Shown: positions 6,871-12,968 of the stretch, one piece after another
How positions within the stretch are numbered: position 1 is the first letter of the stretch
Layout: the number at the start of each line of letters is the position of its first letter
DNA from: an uncultured Pseudomonadota bacterium
Lineage (GTDB): Bacteria; Pseudomonadota; Gammaproteobacteria; Methylococcales; Methylomonadaceae
Reading direction: 5' to 3'
Length of the DNA: 16,570 nt
NCBI GenBank assembly: GCA_903902945.1
Contig: CAIUWU010000051.1
Location: forward strand, 1 to 16,570
The notes under the pieces: model-generated
What the model saw: the letters and a program-made list of their open reading frames with translations, nothing else
The model's database searches: none
Told to the model about the DNA's origin: nothing
Position numbers and translations under genes: made by a program

Positions 6871-8291
6871 GCAAAATGTTTGTTTGTCTACTGTTATGTT
6901 GGTCGCTATTGGGGGTGGCTGAAGCATCGGGCCCGGTTGCTCCTCTGGCGCTCGGCGAAGTGGTCGACGCCGCCTTACGGGCTTTTCCCGGTTTGCTGGC
7001 GGCAGAACAGCGAAAACCGCTTGCTGCCGGTGAATTACAGACCGCGCAGGGCGGTTTCGACACTCTGCTCAAATCGCAAAACCGCTGGTCAGTTTCAGGC
7101 TTATATGAAAACAGGCAATATGATTGGTCGATTGAACAACCCACCTCGGTGATGGGGGCGACTTTTTTTGGTGGCTGGCGGCGAGGCACCGGTCATTACC
7201 CGGTTTATGAAGGTAAAAGTCTGACTGCTAATGACGGCGAAGTCAGAATGGGCGTCAATATTCCGCTATGGCGTAATCGTGAGATCGATCGCCGCCGCGC
7301 CAGTTTGCAACAAGCGGAATTGGGGCAGCTGATTGCCGGTCACGAATTTGATCAAACTCTGCTGGATGTGCGTCGTCAGGCCAGTCACCGTTACTGGGAT
7401 TGGGTGTTGGCCGGGATTCGGCTGCGCACAGCCCAGCAATTGTGTGAGGTTGCCGAACAGCGTAATCAAGCCATCTTGCAGCGAGTGGCTGCCGGTGATA
7501 TTCCCGAATTTGAAGCTTTGGATAATCAACGGGCCATTATCGAGCGTCGCGAGCGGGTGGTGGCTGCACAACGGCTGCTTGAGCAAAGTGCAATTCAGCT
7601 ATCGCTGTACTGGCGTGATGAGCAAGGCCAGCCGCAGTTGCCTACGCCGGAGTTGTTGCCGGCAGATTTTCCAGGTCAGGAGCCGCGCATTGATGGTGAC
7701 TTGCATGAGGCCTTGGTTACGGCGTCGGCTCAACGTCCCGAATTGCAGCGACTGAAATTACAGGCGCAGCAAAGCGAAACCGAATTGCAGTTACAGGAAA
7801 ATCAGCAAAATCCGGCACTGGATTTTCAGGTAGTTGGGGCCAGCGATATAGGCCAAAGTCCTTATAAGCTGAATCGCGACGAGCTGTACCTGGGCCTCAA
7901 TGTCGATATTCCGTTGCAACAACGTGTCGCTGGTGGTCGCGCCCAGGTTGCCTCGGCTAATTTGCGCCGCTTGCACTGGGAGCGAAAAGGCGTCGAAGAC
8001 AGAATCGATGCCGAAGTGAAAGACGTCTGGTCGGCACTCGATGCAGCCAGACAACGGCTGCAACTCAGTCAACAACAGCAGCAGGCTGCCAGACAGCTTG
8101 AACAGGGAGAGCGCACCCGTTTTGAATTGGGTGAAACGACGTTGCTGTTTGTCAATTTACGGGAAATAGCAAGCGGTGATGCCAGTCTGCAAGTTGCCGA
8201 TGCTGCCGCCAGTCTGTTCAAGGCACATGCCGATTATCAGGCGGTTCTGGCAAACGCCGTGGCTGACAGCGGAGTAAAAGACCATGATTAA
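6867..8291 (+). CDS. TolC-family outer-membrane efflux protein
   Basis: A 474-residue outer-membrane factor. It has a signal peptide at 1-20 (MSKMFVCLLLCWSLLGVAEA), a periplasmic helix starting PLALGEVVDAALRAFPGLLAAEQ as in TolC relatives, and two long helical hairpin repeats (about 140-240 and 360-455) flanking beta-strand regions such as YLGLNVDIPLQQRVAGGRAQVASA. It should form the trimeric channel-tunnel for the adaptor and ABC protein encoded upstream. It overlaps hlyD by ATGA (6867-6870), with AGAAGG as SD. The C-terminal part FELGETTLLFVNLRE matches the conserved second-repeat segment usually read as F..G..s...v...R. Nothing appears truncated. Confidence 0.9.
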   Translation: MSKMFVCLLLCWSLLGVAEASGPVAPLALGEVVDAALRAFPGLLAAEQRKPLAAGELQTAQGGFDTLLKSQNRWSVSGLYENRQYDWSIEQPTSVMGATFFGGWRRGTGHYPVYEGKSLTANDGEVRMGVNIPLWRNREIDRRRASLQQAELGQLIAGHEFDQTLLDVRRQASHRYWDWVLAGIRLRTAQQLCEVAEQRNQAILQRVAAGDIPEFEALDNQRAIIERRERVVAAQRLLEQSAIQLSLYWRDEQGQPQLPTPELLPADFPGQEPRIDGDLHEALVTASAQRPELQRLKLQAQQSETELQLQENQQNPALDFQVVGASDIGQSPYKLNRDELYLGLNVDIPLQQRVAGGRAQVASANLRRLHWERKGVEDRIDAEVKDVWSALDAARQRLQLSQQQQQAARQLEQGERTRFELGETTLLFVNLREIASGDASLQVADAAASLFKAHADYQAVLANAVADSGVKDHD

Positions 8292-8691
8292 GCTTTTTGA
8301 TTTATCGCGATTGGGATGGCAACGGCTGTCGGCATGGGTCCTGACTGTGATCTTGTTGCTGATGCCGTTTGAATTGATGCATGCTGTGGCGGTGATTGCG
8401 CATACTTTCTATGAAATCCTTGCTCTGGGTTGTGAATCGGTGCTGATGCATGGCTTGGGTTTAAGTAAATTTCATGCCCAGTTGATTGTGTTTTACAGCA
8501 CGCTGTTGTTTGGCCTGATGCTGCTGATGGCCGTCGTGCGCCGGATACCCGAGCTGTGCCGGTTGGCCTGGCAGCGCTGCTGCGAACAGTGTCGTAATAG
8601 CTGGCGTCAGGCTAATGTCTGGCGCAAAGTCGAACTGGTTCTGCTGCAGATGGCGGGGATGCTGACCATGCTGTTATTAGTGCTCAATTAA
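8284..8691 (+). CDS. Small membrane protein, fourth gene of the export operon
   Basis: A 135-residue protein that I do not recognise. It has a short polar N-terminus (MIKLFDLSRLGWQR), a long hydrophobic region at about 17-50 that may form one or two helices, a second helix around 66-85 (LIVFYSTLLFGLMLLMAVV), a basic, cysteine-bearing loop (about 86-115; RLAWQRCCEQCRNSW), and a final hydrophobic helix at about 118-134. It overlaps the TolC gene by 8 bp with GGAG upstream, so it is almost certainly co-translated with it. It could be an accessory membrane subunit of the exporter. Its end also overlaps, tail to tail, by 8 bp (8684-8691) the pterin-related gene on the other strand, leaving no room for a terminator between the two operons. 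Confidence 0.8.
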   Translation: MIKLFDLSRLGWQRLSAWVLTVILLLMPFELMHAVAVIAHTFYEILALGCESVLMHGLGLSKFHAQLIVFYSTLLFGLMLLMAVVRRIPELCRLAWQRCCEQCRNSWRQANVWRKVELVLLQMAGMLTMLLLVLN

Positions 8692-10129
8692 CAACCGTCT
8701 CGCCAGCAATCTGGTCAAGCTGGCGCGTTGAATTGTGATCGCCAGTTTTTTTCAGTGTATTCCCGGCCGGTTTGAAGGTATGCAAATCGACAGCGCTGGC
8801 TTCGATTTTTGCAGCGCAACCCCAGTTCAAAGCCTGATCCTGGGTAAAGCGTTTGCCGAGTTGCCAGGCAATTTCGGCCCGCGCCAGTTCGACCCCCAGA
8901 TAAAAGGCGTGGCCGCCATCGGTTTCGACTCCCAGCTTGGGGTAGAGTTCAAACGGATCGGTGGCGCTGTGCAGGCCGTCACGGTTAAAGATATGTAAAC
9001 CTTCGCTGCTGGTCTGGATACGGTAACTAGGATCTTTGATCTGACTGGCCAAAAACTGGATTTCCTCGAAGGAACTGGTAAACGGCGCGGTATCGTGGAC
9101 GGTGAGCAAGTCACTATTGATATGCTTGGGCAGGCAATTGTTCTGCTTGGCAGCAAACATGATGCGGCGGGCGCGGTCGGCTTCGCGGATTGCCCGGCAG
9201 GCGTGCCGGCTGACTTCGGTTGCCAGAATCTGATTGATATTCAGCTCCGAGCAGATGCCCAGCAACAAGGCATTCATGCCGCTGGTATCGGCATGAGTCA
9301 GTTCGGTCAGGTTGCCGACGCCGAGCATCATTTCCACCTCCGGGTAACGCTGGCGAAACTGGTGGTTACGGACGATGGAATCGGTAAAACCGAAATGAAT
9401 CGGGTCCAGAATCGGGTCGACAATAAAAGCCCGGTTCTTGGCTTGCAGGATACTAATTGCTTGATCCAGACTGGACAGATCGCCGTGGGTTTCCGGAATC
9501 AGAATCGGTGTGGCTGCCACTTCATCGGCGATCCACAGACTTTTTGCGGTCAAACTCAGCATGTAATCGGCACCGGCGCGGGCACCGGCCAGTAAGTCAC
9601 TGTCTTGCAAGGAATCGATACTAACGCTAAAACCTTCCTGTTTCAGGGTGCTGATCGCTTCGCTCAGATGCGGGAAAGGCGTATCCGGCAGACAGCCGAT
9701 ATCAATCACATCGGCGCCATTCGCCTGATAGTAATACGCCCGCTCGACAATCGCCTCGACACTGATATTGGGTGCATCGACGATTTCGGCAAAAATTTTG
9801 GTCTGGTACAGGCTTAAGTCATAGCTATGCGCGGCCTGGCCGAAAAATTGCGGCAAGTCCTTGATTTCTTCAGGGCCGCGTTCGACCGGAATACCGAAAT
9901 GGCGTGACAGCGCCTCGATATCGCCGCGGGCACGACCGGGAATGATGATGCGGTCGGCGCCGGCGGTATCGCTCAGGCGGCGGGCAATCATATCGGTAGT
10001 AATCAGCGCCGCTACCGTAACGCCCATGACATGGACCTGATATAAAAAATCCGGCGCCATATTGGCCAGTACCTGACGCACCTGTTTTTCTGCCAAACGG
10101 CCGGTAATGAACAGAATTTTCTCGGTCAT
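8684..10129 (-). CDS. DUF6513 / pterin-binding (dihydropteroate synthase-like) protein, H4MPT-linked
   Basis: A 481-residue cytoplasmic protein. Residues 1 to about 115 form the DUF6513-type N-terminal domain (MTEKILFITGRLAEKQVRQVL, PGRARGDIEALSRHFG). Residues of about 120-400 resemble the TIM-barrel pterin-binding fold of dihydropteroate synthases: GADVIDIGCLPDTPFPH corresponds to the DHPS GAdiiDIG motif, followed by FSVSIDS and FIVDPILDP. The C-terminal 80 residues are family-specific. Proteins of this arrangement occur in methylotrophs and methanotrophs that use tetrahydromethanopterin, where DHPS-like genes are linked to H4MPT biosynthesis; the exact reaction is, as far as I know, not proven. 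It is the second gene of a pair, overlapping the flavoprotein gene by ATGA (10126-10129), which supports a shared pathway. True folate-pathway FolP is shorter (about 280 residues). Confidence 0.82.
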   Translation of the reverse strand: MTEKILFITGRLAEKQVRQVLANMAPDFLYQVHVMGVTVAALITTDMIARRLSDTAGADRIIIPGRARGDIEALSRHFGIPVERGPEEIKDLPQFFGQAAHSYDLSLYQTKIFAEIVDAPNISVEAIVERAYYYQANGADVIDIGCLPDTPFPHLSEAISTLKQEGFSVSIDSLQDSDLLAGARAGADYMLSLTAKSLWIADEVAATPILIPETHGDLSSLDQAISILQAKNRAFIVDPILDPIHFGFTDSIVRNHQFRQRYPEVEMMLGVGNLTELTHADTSGMNALLLGICSELNINQILATEVSRHACRAIREADRARRIMFAAKQNNCLPKHINSDLLTVHDTAPFTSSFEEIQFLASQIKDPSYRIQTSSEGLHIFNRDGLHSATDPFELYPKLGVETDGGHAFYLGVELARAEIAWQLGKRFTQDQALNWGCAAKIEASAVDLHTFKPAGNTLKKTGDHNSTRQLDQIAGETVVN

Positions 10130-10662
10130 AGCTGTTTCAGCCGGTAAGTGACACTGGCGATTAATTGATCAACATCATTGACCACTTCGGTATAGGGAAA
10201 ACTGCGCAGTTTGTCGGTGGCTTCCAGTTCGATGGGTCTGGGATAGACCATGAACTTGCGTTTGCCGGGAGCGGTCGTTTCGATTTCAGGCGCGCTATCA
10301 CAAGGGTAGACAATGCTGTTCACGCGGCACTTGCCGGCCTGGGCATACAGATTGGTTGCTAGTGAGTCAGCGATACCCAGCGTACATTTTGCAATGGTAT
10401 TGGAGGTGGTCGGTGCCATTACCAGCGTATGGTAATAGCCTTTGTAAAACAGACCGACCGGCGGTGCCGACGCCGCCTTGTCGCGATAAACCGGCATCCG
10501 GTTTTTCAGCTCGGTCAGTGGAATATCATACATTTTCAGAACTTCTTCACCCGCCTGACTCAGATACAGATCGACGTGGTCAAGGCTGAGCATAAATTCG
10601 ACGCATTCTTCAATGTAATGGCCGGAGCCGGTAATGGCCCAGGCAAGACGCGGAGTTGACAT
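10126..10662 (-). CDS. DmrB/AfpA-type flavoprotein (dihydromethanopterin reductase-like)
   Basis: A 178-residue flavoprotein of the Flavoprotein (PF02441-type) fold, from the chosen start. The N-terminal beta-alpha unit WAITGSGHYIEECVEFM and the central APTTSNTIAKCTLGIADSLATNLYAQAGK are hallmark FMN-binding segments of archaeal flavoprotein/DmrB proteins. In methanogens DmrB reduces dihydromethanopterin to H4MPT; in methylotrophs homologues sit in H4MPT gene clusters. It is the first gene of the pair with the DUF6513 gene. I chose ATG at 10662 (MSTPRLAW) because an in-frame ATG at 10695 overlaps a TATAAT box (10694-10699, minus strand), so transcription should begin downstream of it, and family members begin close to the conserved WAITG. 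No good Shine-Dalgarno is visible before either start. Cysteines in the C-terminal half (GKCRVNSIVYPCDSAP) may matter. Confidence 0.85.
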   Translation of the reverse strand: MSTPRLAWAITGSGHYIEECVEFMLSLDHVDLYLSQAGEEVLKMYDIPLTELKNRMPVYRDKAASAPPVGLFYKGYYHTLVMAPTTSNTIAKCTLGIADSLATNLYAQAGKCRVNSIVYPCDSAPEIETTAPGKRKFMVYPRPIELEATDKLRSFPYTEVVNDVDQLIASVTYRLKQL

Positions 10663-10693
10663 GATGGTAGCAGCTTGGATAAACAAGGGCGCC

Positions 10694-10725
10694 ATTATAC
10701 TTGAAGCCTGAGTGATGCACTCAGG
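10694..10725 (-). promoter_or_regulatory. Probable promoter and palindromic operator of the flavoprotein-DUF6513 pair
   Basis: On the minus strand a perfect TATAAT (10699-10694) is preceded by a perfect inverted repeat CCTGAGTG-ATG-CACTCAGG (plus-strand coordinates 10707-10725), covering most of the spacer and reaching the expected -35 position. No good TTGACA match is present, suggesting activator dependence or repression at the palindrome. The predicted start (about 10687) would give a leader of about 25 nt to the ATG at 10662. Confidence 0.45.
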
Positions 10726-10779
10726 GTTGCGGACAATCGGGGGAAATCTGCCGTCCTGCTAGAACTAAACGCCTATCGC

Positions 10780-10914
10780 TCAGCGACCGATATAACCATA
10801 CAGGCTGGCGGTACTTAGCAATAAGGTGGCAATCACAAACTCACCGGAGACAAAGCCGACGGCAGCAGCAGTGAAAATAATCAGGGTAATCACATTTCGA
10901 TAGACCAGTTCCAT
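10780..10914 (-). CDS. 44-residue membrane mini-protein
   Basis: A short frame on the minus strand, starting MELVYRNVITLIIFTAAAVG and ending SLYGYIGR before TGA. It predicts two closely spaced hydrophobic segments (about 7-22 and 26-40) separated by SGE, or one helix plus an amphipathic end. An SD-like AGGTGG lies 3-8 bases before the ATG, and the first codons are rich in polar and charged residues, as in genuine small membrane proteins. The gap to the flavoprotein gene downstream is 85 bp and contains that gene's own promoter, so the two are probably separate units. It is too short for standard gene callers and I recognise no family. Confidence 0.55.
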   Translation of the reverse strand: MELVYRNVITLIIFTAAAVGFVSGEFVIATLLLSTASLYGYIGR

Positions 10915-11048
10915 GAACCACCTCGCAGCTTAATGATTTTCGAAAGGCCGACTTTAGTCTTTATGACAGGTGTAAACAATAGCTGCCTAGTTGATGGAAT
11001 GTTGCTTAATAGTAAATAAATCAGAGGCTTAGCGGAGGGTTGTGGTGC

Positions 11049-11083
11049 GATTGGTGCAAACTCTTGGTGCATTTGCACCAATC
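11049..11083 (+). promoter_or_regulatory. TTGGTGCA repeat array, candidate activator-binding site (UAS)
   Basis: TTGGTGCA occurs as a direct repeat (11051-11058 and 11064-11071) and again inverted as TGCACCAA (11074-11081). The second and third copies make an 18-bp palindrome with a TT centre. The first and third extend to a perfect 12-bp inverted repeat (GATTGGTGCAAA, 11049-11060; its complement, 11072-11083). The palindrome centre lies about 96 bp upstream of the predicted sigma-54 start, within the usual range for enhancer-like sites of NtrC-type activators. The half-site resembles that of NtrC boxes but points the opposite way, so a different activator is likely. Confidence 0.6.
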
Positions 11084-11142
11084 CAAGGCGTTGTCAGCAT
11101 CGATGGCGGCGGCAACCGCGCGAAACATCAGTGTTTGTAATC

Positions 11143-11158
11143 TGGCACCGATCTTGCT
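11143..11158 (+). promoter_or_regulatory. Sigma-54 (-24/-12) promoter
   Basis: TGGCAC-CGATC-TTGCT matches the RpoN consensus at every fixed position of TGGCAC-N5-TTGC, with GG (11144-11145) and GC (11156-11157) separated by exactly 10 bases. The predicted start is about 11168-11170. By simple arithmetic, ten fixed bases are expected about 0.03 times on both strands of a window this size. It is intergenic and correctly oriented towards a terminator. Confidence 0.8.
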
Positions 11159-11167
11159 GTATTAAAA

Positions 11168-11257
11168 GCGAAGTGTTCTCGTGTGTTGTTCCTCCTGTCA
11201 TTGCTATATGTTGACGTACCACTTGCCGGACTCCTGAACCGGCAAGTGGTTTTTTTT
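11168..11257 (+). ncRNA. Predicted sigma-54-dependent small RNA, about 90 nt
   Basis: The interval runs from the predicted start of the -24/-12 promoter to the end of the T-tract of the terminator. The 5' part (11168-11200) is U/G/C-rich with little stable structure and exposes CCTCCTG (11191-11197), complementary to Shine-Dalgarno sequences. The terminator loop repeats CTCCTG (11231-11236). A GTCA...TGAC pair (about 11197-11215) could form a weak middle stem. No protein frame with a ribosome-binding site fits inside. The layout (enhancer, sigma-54 promoter, 3' Rho-independent hairpin with 8 T) is that of regulated trans-acting sRNAs such as GlmY/GlmZ of enterobacteria, or of CrcZ, which is controlled by the CbrB activator in Pseudomonas. 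I see no sequence similarity to those. It converges with the M18 aminopeptidase gene, whose stop lies 15 bp beyond. Confidence 0.6.
11218..11257 (+). terminator. Strong intrinsic terminator with 12-bp stem and T8
   Basis: ACCACTTGCCGG (11218-11229) pairs perfectly with CCGGCAAGTGGT (11239-11250) around a 9-nt loop and is followed by eight T (11250-11257). The T-run is on the plus strand only, so it ends plus-strand transcripts. On the minus strand the same stem follows the M18 gene but lacks a U-tract. Confidence 0.92.
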
Positions 11258-11271
11258 GTCGGCCAATCCAG

Positions 11272-12561
11272 TTAAGCGGCCAGAAAGCAGCGCAAGGCGC
11301 CGATCATGAATCCATGATCGGCCACACCGGCGCTTTCGCGGCTACTGTGCATCGCCCACATCGGACTGCCGACATCCACCGTGCTAATCCCCAGTTTTGC
11401 CGAGCTAATCGGCCCTATGGTGCTGCCGCAAGCCAGCTCGCCGCGATGGGCGTATTTCTGAAACGGTACCTCTGCCTGCTGGCAATAAGCCATGAACTGG
11501 GCTTCCGACAGACACTGTGAGGCATAGCGATGATTGGCATTGATTTTGATCACCGGGCCCTGATTGACCACGATTTTATGATTGCCCTCGTAGGCCCAGG
11601 GATAATTGGGATGATAGGCGTGAGCCATGTCGGCACTGACCATAAAACTGTGTGCCAGTGCGCACTGGTAATCGTCAGGATTGAGTGTCTGGGTGTAAAT
11701 GATGCGTTGCAGCACATCACCCAGAAAACTGCCGGCCGCGCCTTTACAGCTTTCACTACCGATTTCTTCATGGTCGAACAAGGCGCAGACTAGGGTATTG
11801 CCACTGTCCAGACTGTGTGGGTCGAGTAAAGCCGTTAAACCGGCATGACAGGAAGCCAGATTATCCAGCTGGCTGTCACTGTAAAACTCTTGATTGACGC
11901 CCCACAGACAACCCGGCTGGGTGTCGTAGACATTCAGTTCCCAGCTCAGAATCTGCTCCGGCGCCAGACCGCTCTGCCGTGCCAACAGATTATGAAACTC
12001 ATCGCCTGGCAGCTGTTGATCACTGACCGCCAGAATCGCCGCTAGTTCATTTTGTTTATGCAGTTTGAGGCCGTCTTCATTGACATTGCGGTTCATATGA
12101 ATTGCCAGATTCGGCAGACGCAGCAAGGGCTGTTCAAAGCGGATTAACTGGCTGGCAATGCTGCCCGCGCTGTTGCGATAAGCGATGCGACCAGCCAGAC
12201 TCAGATCGCGGTCGCTGAAGGTGGCCAGAATCGGGCCACCATAAACTTCAACCGCCAAGCGTTGCAGTTTGTCACCGCTCAGCAACGGTTGTGGTTTTAC
12301 CCGCAAACCGGGAGAGTCGGTATGGGCGCCGATGATTTTCAGACCGTGAGAAGTCAGCGCTTTTTCGCCGATGACAAAAGCAATGATCGAGGAATCGTCA
12401 CGGATCACATAACGGCGATCTCCGGGATTTAACGCCCAGTTGTGTTTTTCGCTCAGAGGCTGAAAACCGGCGGCTTGCAAGCGTTGTTGGGCGCTGGCTA
12501 CGGCATGCCAGGGGCTGGGGCTGGCATCGATGAAGGCCAGTAAGTCAGTGACGTCATTCAT
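11272..12561 (-). CDS. apeB: M18-family aminopeptidase
   Basis: A 429-residue cytosolic dinuclear-zinc aminopeptidase of the M18 (aspartyl aminopeptidase) family, full length compared with bacterial ApeB-type proteins (about 430). Metal and catalytic motifs are in place: GAHTDSPG with His80, LDNLAS with Asp233, the DHEEIGSES block with Glu265/Glu266, SADMAHA with Asp311, and MHSSRE with His405. The enzyme removes N-terminal residues, typically acidic ones in characterised members, from peptides. Its start overlaps the stop of msrB (ATGA, 12558-12561), so it is translationally coupled and is the last gene of the minus-strand cluster. A role in recycling peptides from damaged proteins next to MsrB is plausible inference. 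Confidence 0.93.
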   Translation of the reverse strand: MNDVTDLLAFIDASPSPWHAVASAQQRLQAAGFQPLSEKHNWALNPGDRRYVIRDDSSIIAFVIGEKALTSHGLKIIGAHTDSPGLRVKPQPLLSGDKLQRLAVEVYGGPILATFSDRDLSLAGRIAYRNSAGSIASQLIRFEQPLLRLPNLAIHMNRNVNEDGLKLHKQNELAAILAVSDQQLPGDEFHNLLARQSGLAPEQILSWELNVYDTQPGCLWGVNQEFYSDSQLDNLASCHAGLTALLDPHSLDSGNTLVCALFDHEEIGSESCKGAAGSFLGDVLQRIIYTQTLNPDDYQCALAHSFMVSADMAHAYHPNYPWAYEGNHKIVVNQGPVIKINANHRYASQCLSEAQFMAYCQQAEVPFQKYAHRGELACGSTIGPISSAKLGISTVDVGSPMWAMHSSRESAGVADHGFMIGALRCFLAA

Positions 12562-12950
12562 GCTTGAGGTTCCAGATGCAAGGCCAGCGAATTAATGCAA
12601 TAGCGCAAGCCGGTCGGTTGCGGACCGTCATTGAAGACATGGCCGAGATGGGCGCCGCAGGAACGGCAGGTGACTTCGATACGCCGCATACCGTGGCTCA
12701 GGTCCTGATGCTGTTCTAGCGGGTTGTTAGCCAGCGGGGCGTTGAAACTGGGCCAGCCGCAACCGGAATGGAACTTGCTGTCGGCATCAAACAGTGCGGC
12801 ACCGCAGCAGACGCAGTGATAAGTGCCGGCAGTGGTGCAGTCGGTGTATTTGCCGGTAAAAGGCGGTTCGGTGCCTTTCTGACGGCAGATATAAAACTGT
12901 TCCGGCGTCAGTTTGTCACGCCAGTAGTCGTCATCGTAGTGAGAGCTCAT
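12558..12950 (-). CDS. msrB: Peptide-methionine (R)-S-oxide reductase
   Basis: A 130-residue MsrB, normal length, without a signal peptide, hence cytoplasmic. It reduces the R-epimer of methionine sulphoxide in proteins using thioredoxin. Two structural zinc CxxC pairs are present (Cys46/Cys49 in CVCCG; Cys95/Cys98 in CRSCG). The SGCGWPSF motif (Cys64, a candidate resolving cysteine) and the catalytic RYCINS (Cys118) are intact, with HLGHVF between them. GAGG about 8 bases before the ATG supports the start. It follows the response-regulator gene by only 18 bp and overlaps the M18 gene, so it is probably transcribed with the two-component/metal-transport cluster, linking that cluster to oxidative or metal stress. 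Confidence 0.96.
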   Translation of the reverse strand: MSSHYDDDYWRDKLTPEQFYICRQKGTEPPFTGKYTDCTTAGTYHCVCCGAALFDADSKFHSGCGWPSFNAPLANNPLEQHQDLSHGMRRIEVTCRSCGAHLGHVFNDGPQPTGLRYCINSLALHLEPQA

Positions 12951-12968
12951 TGTCTTAACCTCGAATCC

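Larger units (their letters stand above)
10915..11271. other. Intergenic region with a predicted sigma-54 sRNA locus
   Basis: No convincing protein gene was seen on either strand. The region carries a TTGGTGCA repeat array (11049-11083), an exact -24/-12 promoter (11143-11158) and an intrinsic terminator (11218-11257), all in plus-strand orientation and spaced as in a regulated RNA gene. The left part (10915-11040) must contain the minus-strand promoter of the 44-residue protein. A TTTACA-like element there has no well-spaced -10. Confidence 0.7.

Noticed and set aside
9095..9595. A 166-codon plus-strand frame opposite the DUF6513 gene
   Set aside because: It is an antisense shadow of a conserved gene in GC-richer DNA, with no start signal and no recognisable domain.
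10663..10695. N-terminal extension of the flavoprotein to ATG at 10695
   Set aside because: That ATG overlaps a TATAAT promoter box, and family members start near the conserved WAITG segment.
10950..10980. Pho box (a CTGTCAT half-site on the minus strand)
   Set aside because: The second direct repeat 11 bp away does not match; one half-site is expected by chance.
10890..11081. A 63-codon minus-strand frame
   Set aside because: It overlaps the start of the better-supported 44-residue gene in another frame, crosses the repeat array, and shows no RBS or recognisable domain.
11051..11081. NtrC-binding box
   Set aside because: NtrC boxes are TGCACC...GGTGCA; here the half-sites face the other way (GGTGCA...TGCACC), so a classical NtrC site is not supported.
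11042..11140. A 31-32 codon plus-strand frame with GGAGGG (11034-11039) before GTG codons
   Set aside because: It consists mostly of the repeat array and ends just before the -24 box. It lacks ATG, the composition is not protein-like, and the repeat explains the sequence better as DNA-binding sites.
11121..11140. IHF site between the repeat array and the sigma-54 promoter
   Set aside because: Only the ATCAG core fits; the 3' TTR part of the consensus does not match at correct spacing.
11103..11165. A 20-codon ATG frame running into the sigma-54 promoter
   Set aside because: No Shine-Dalgarno, very short, and it overlaps a perfect promoter element.
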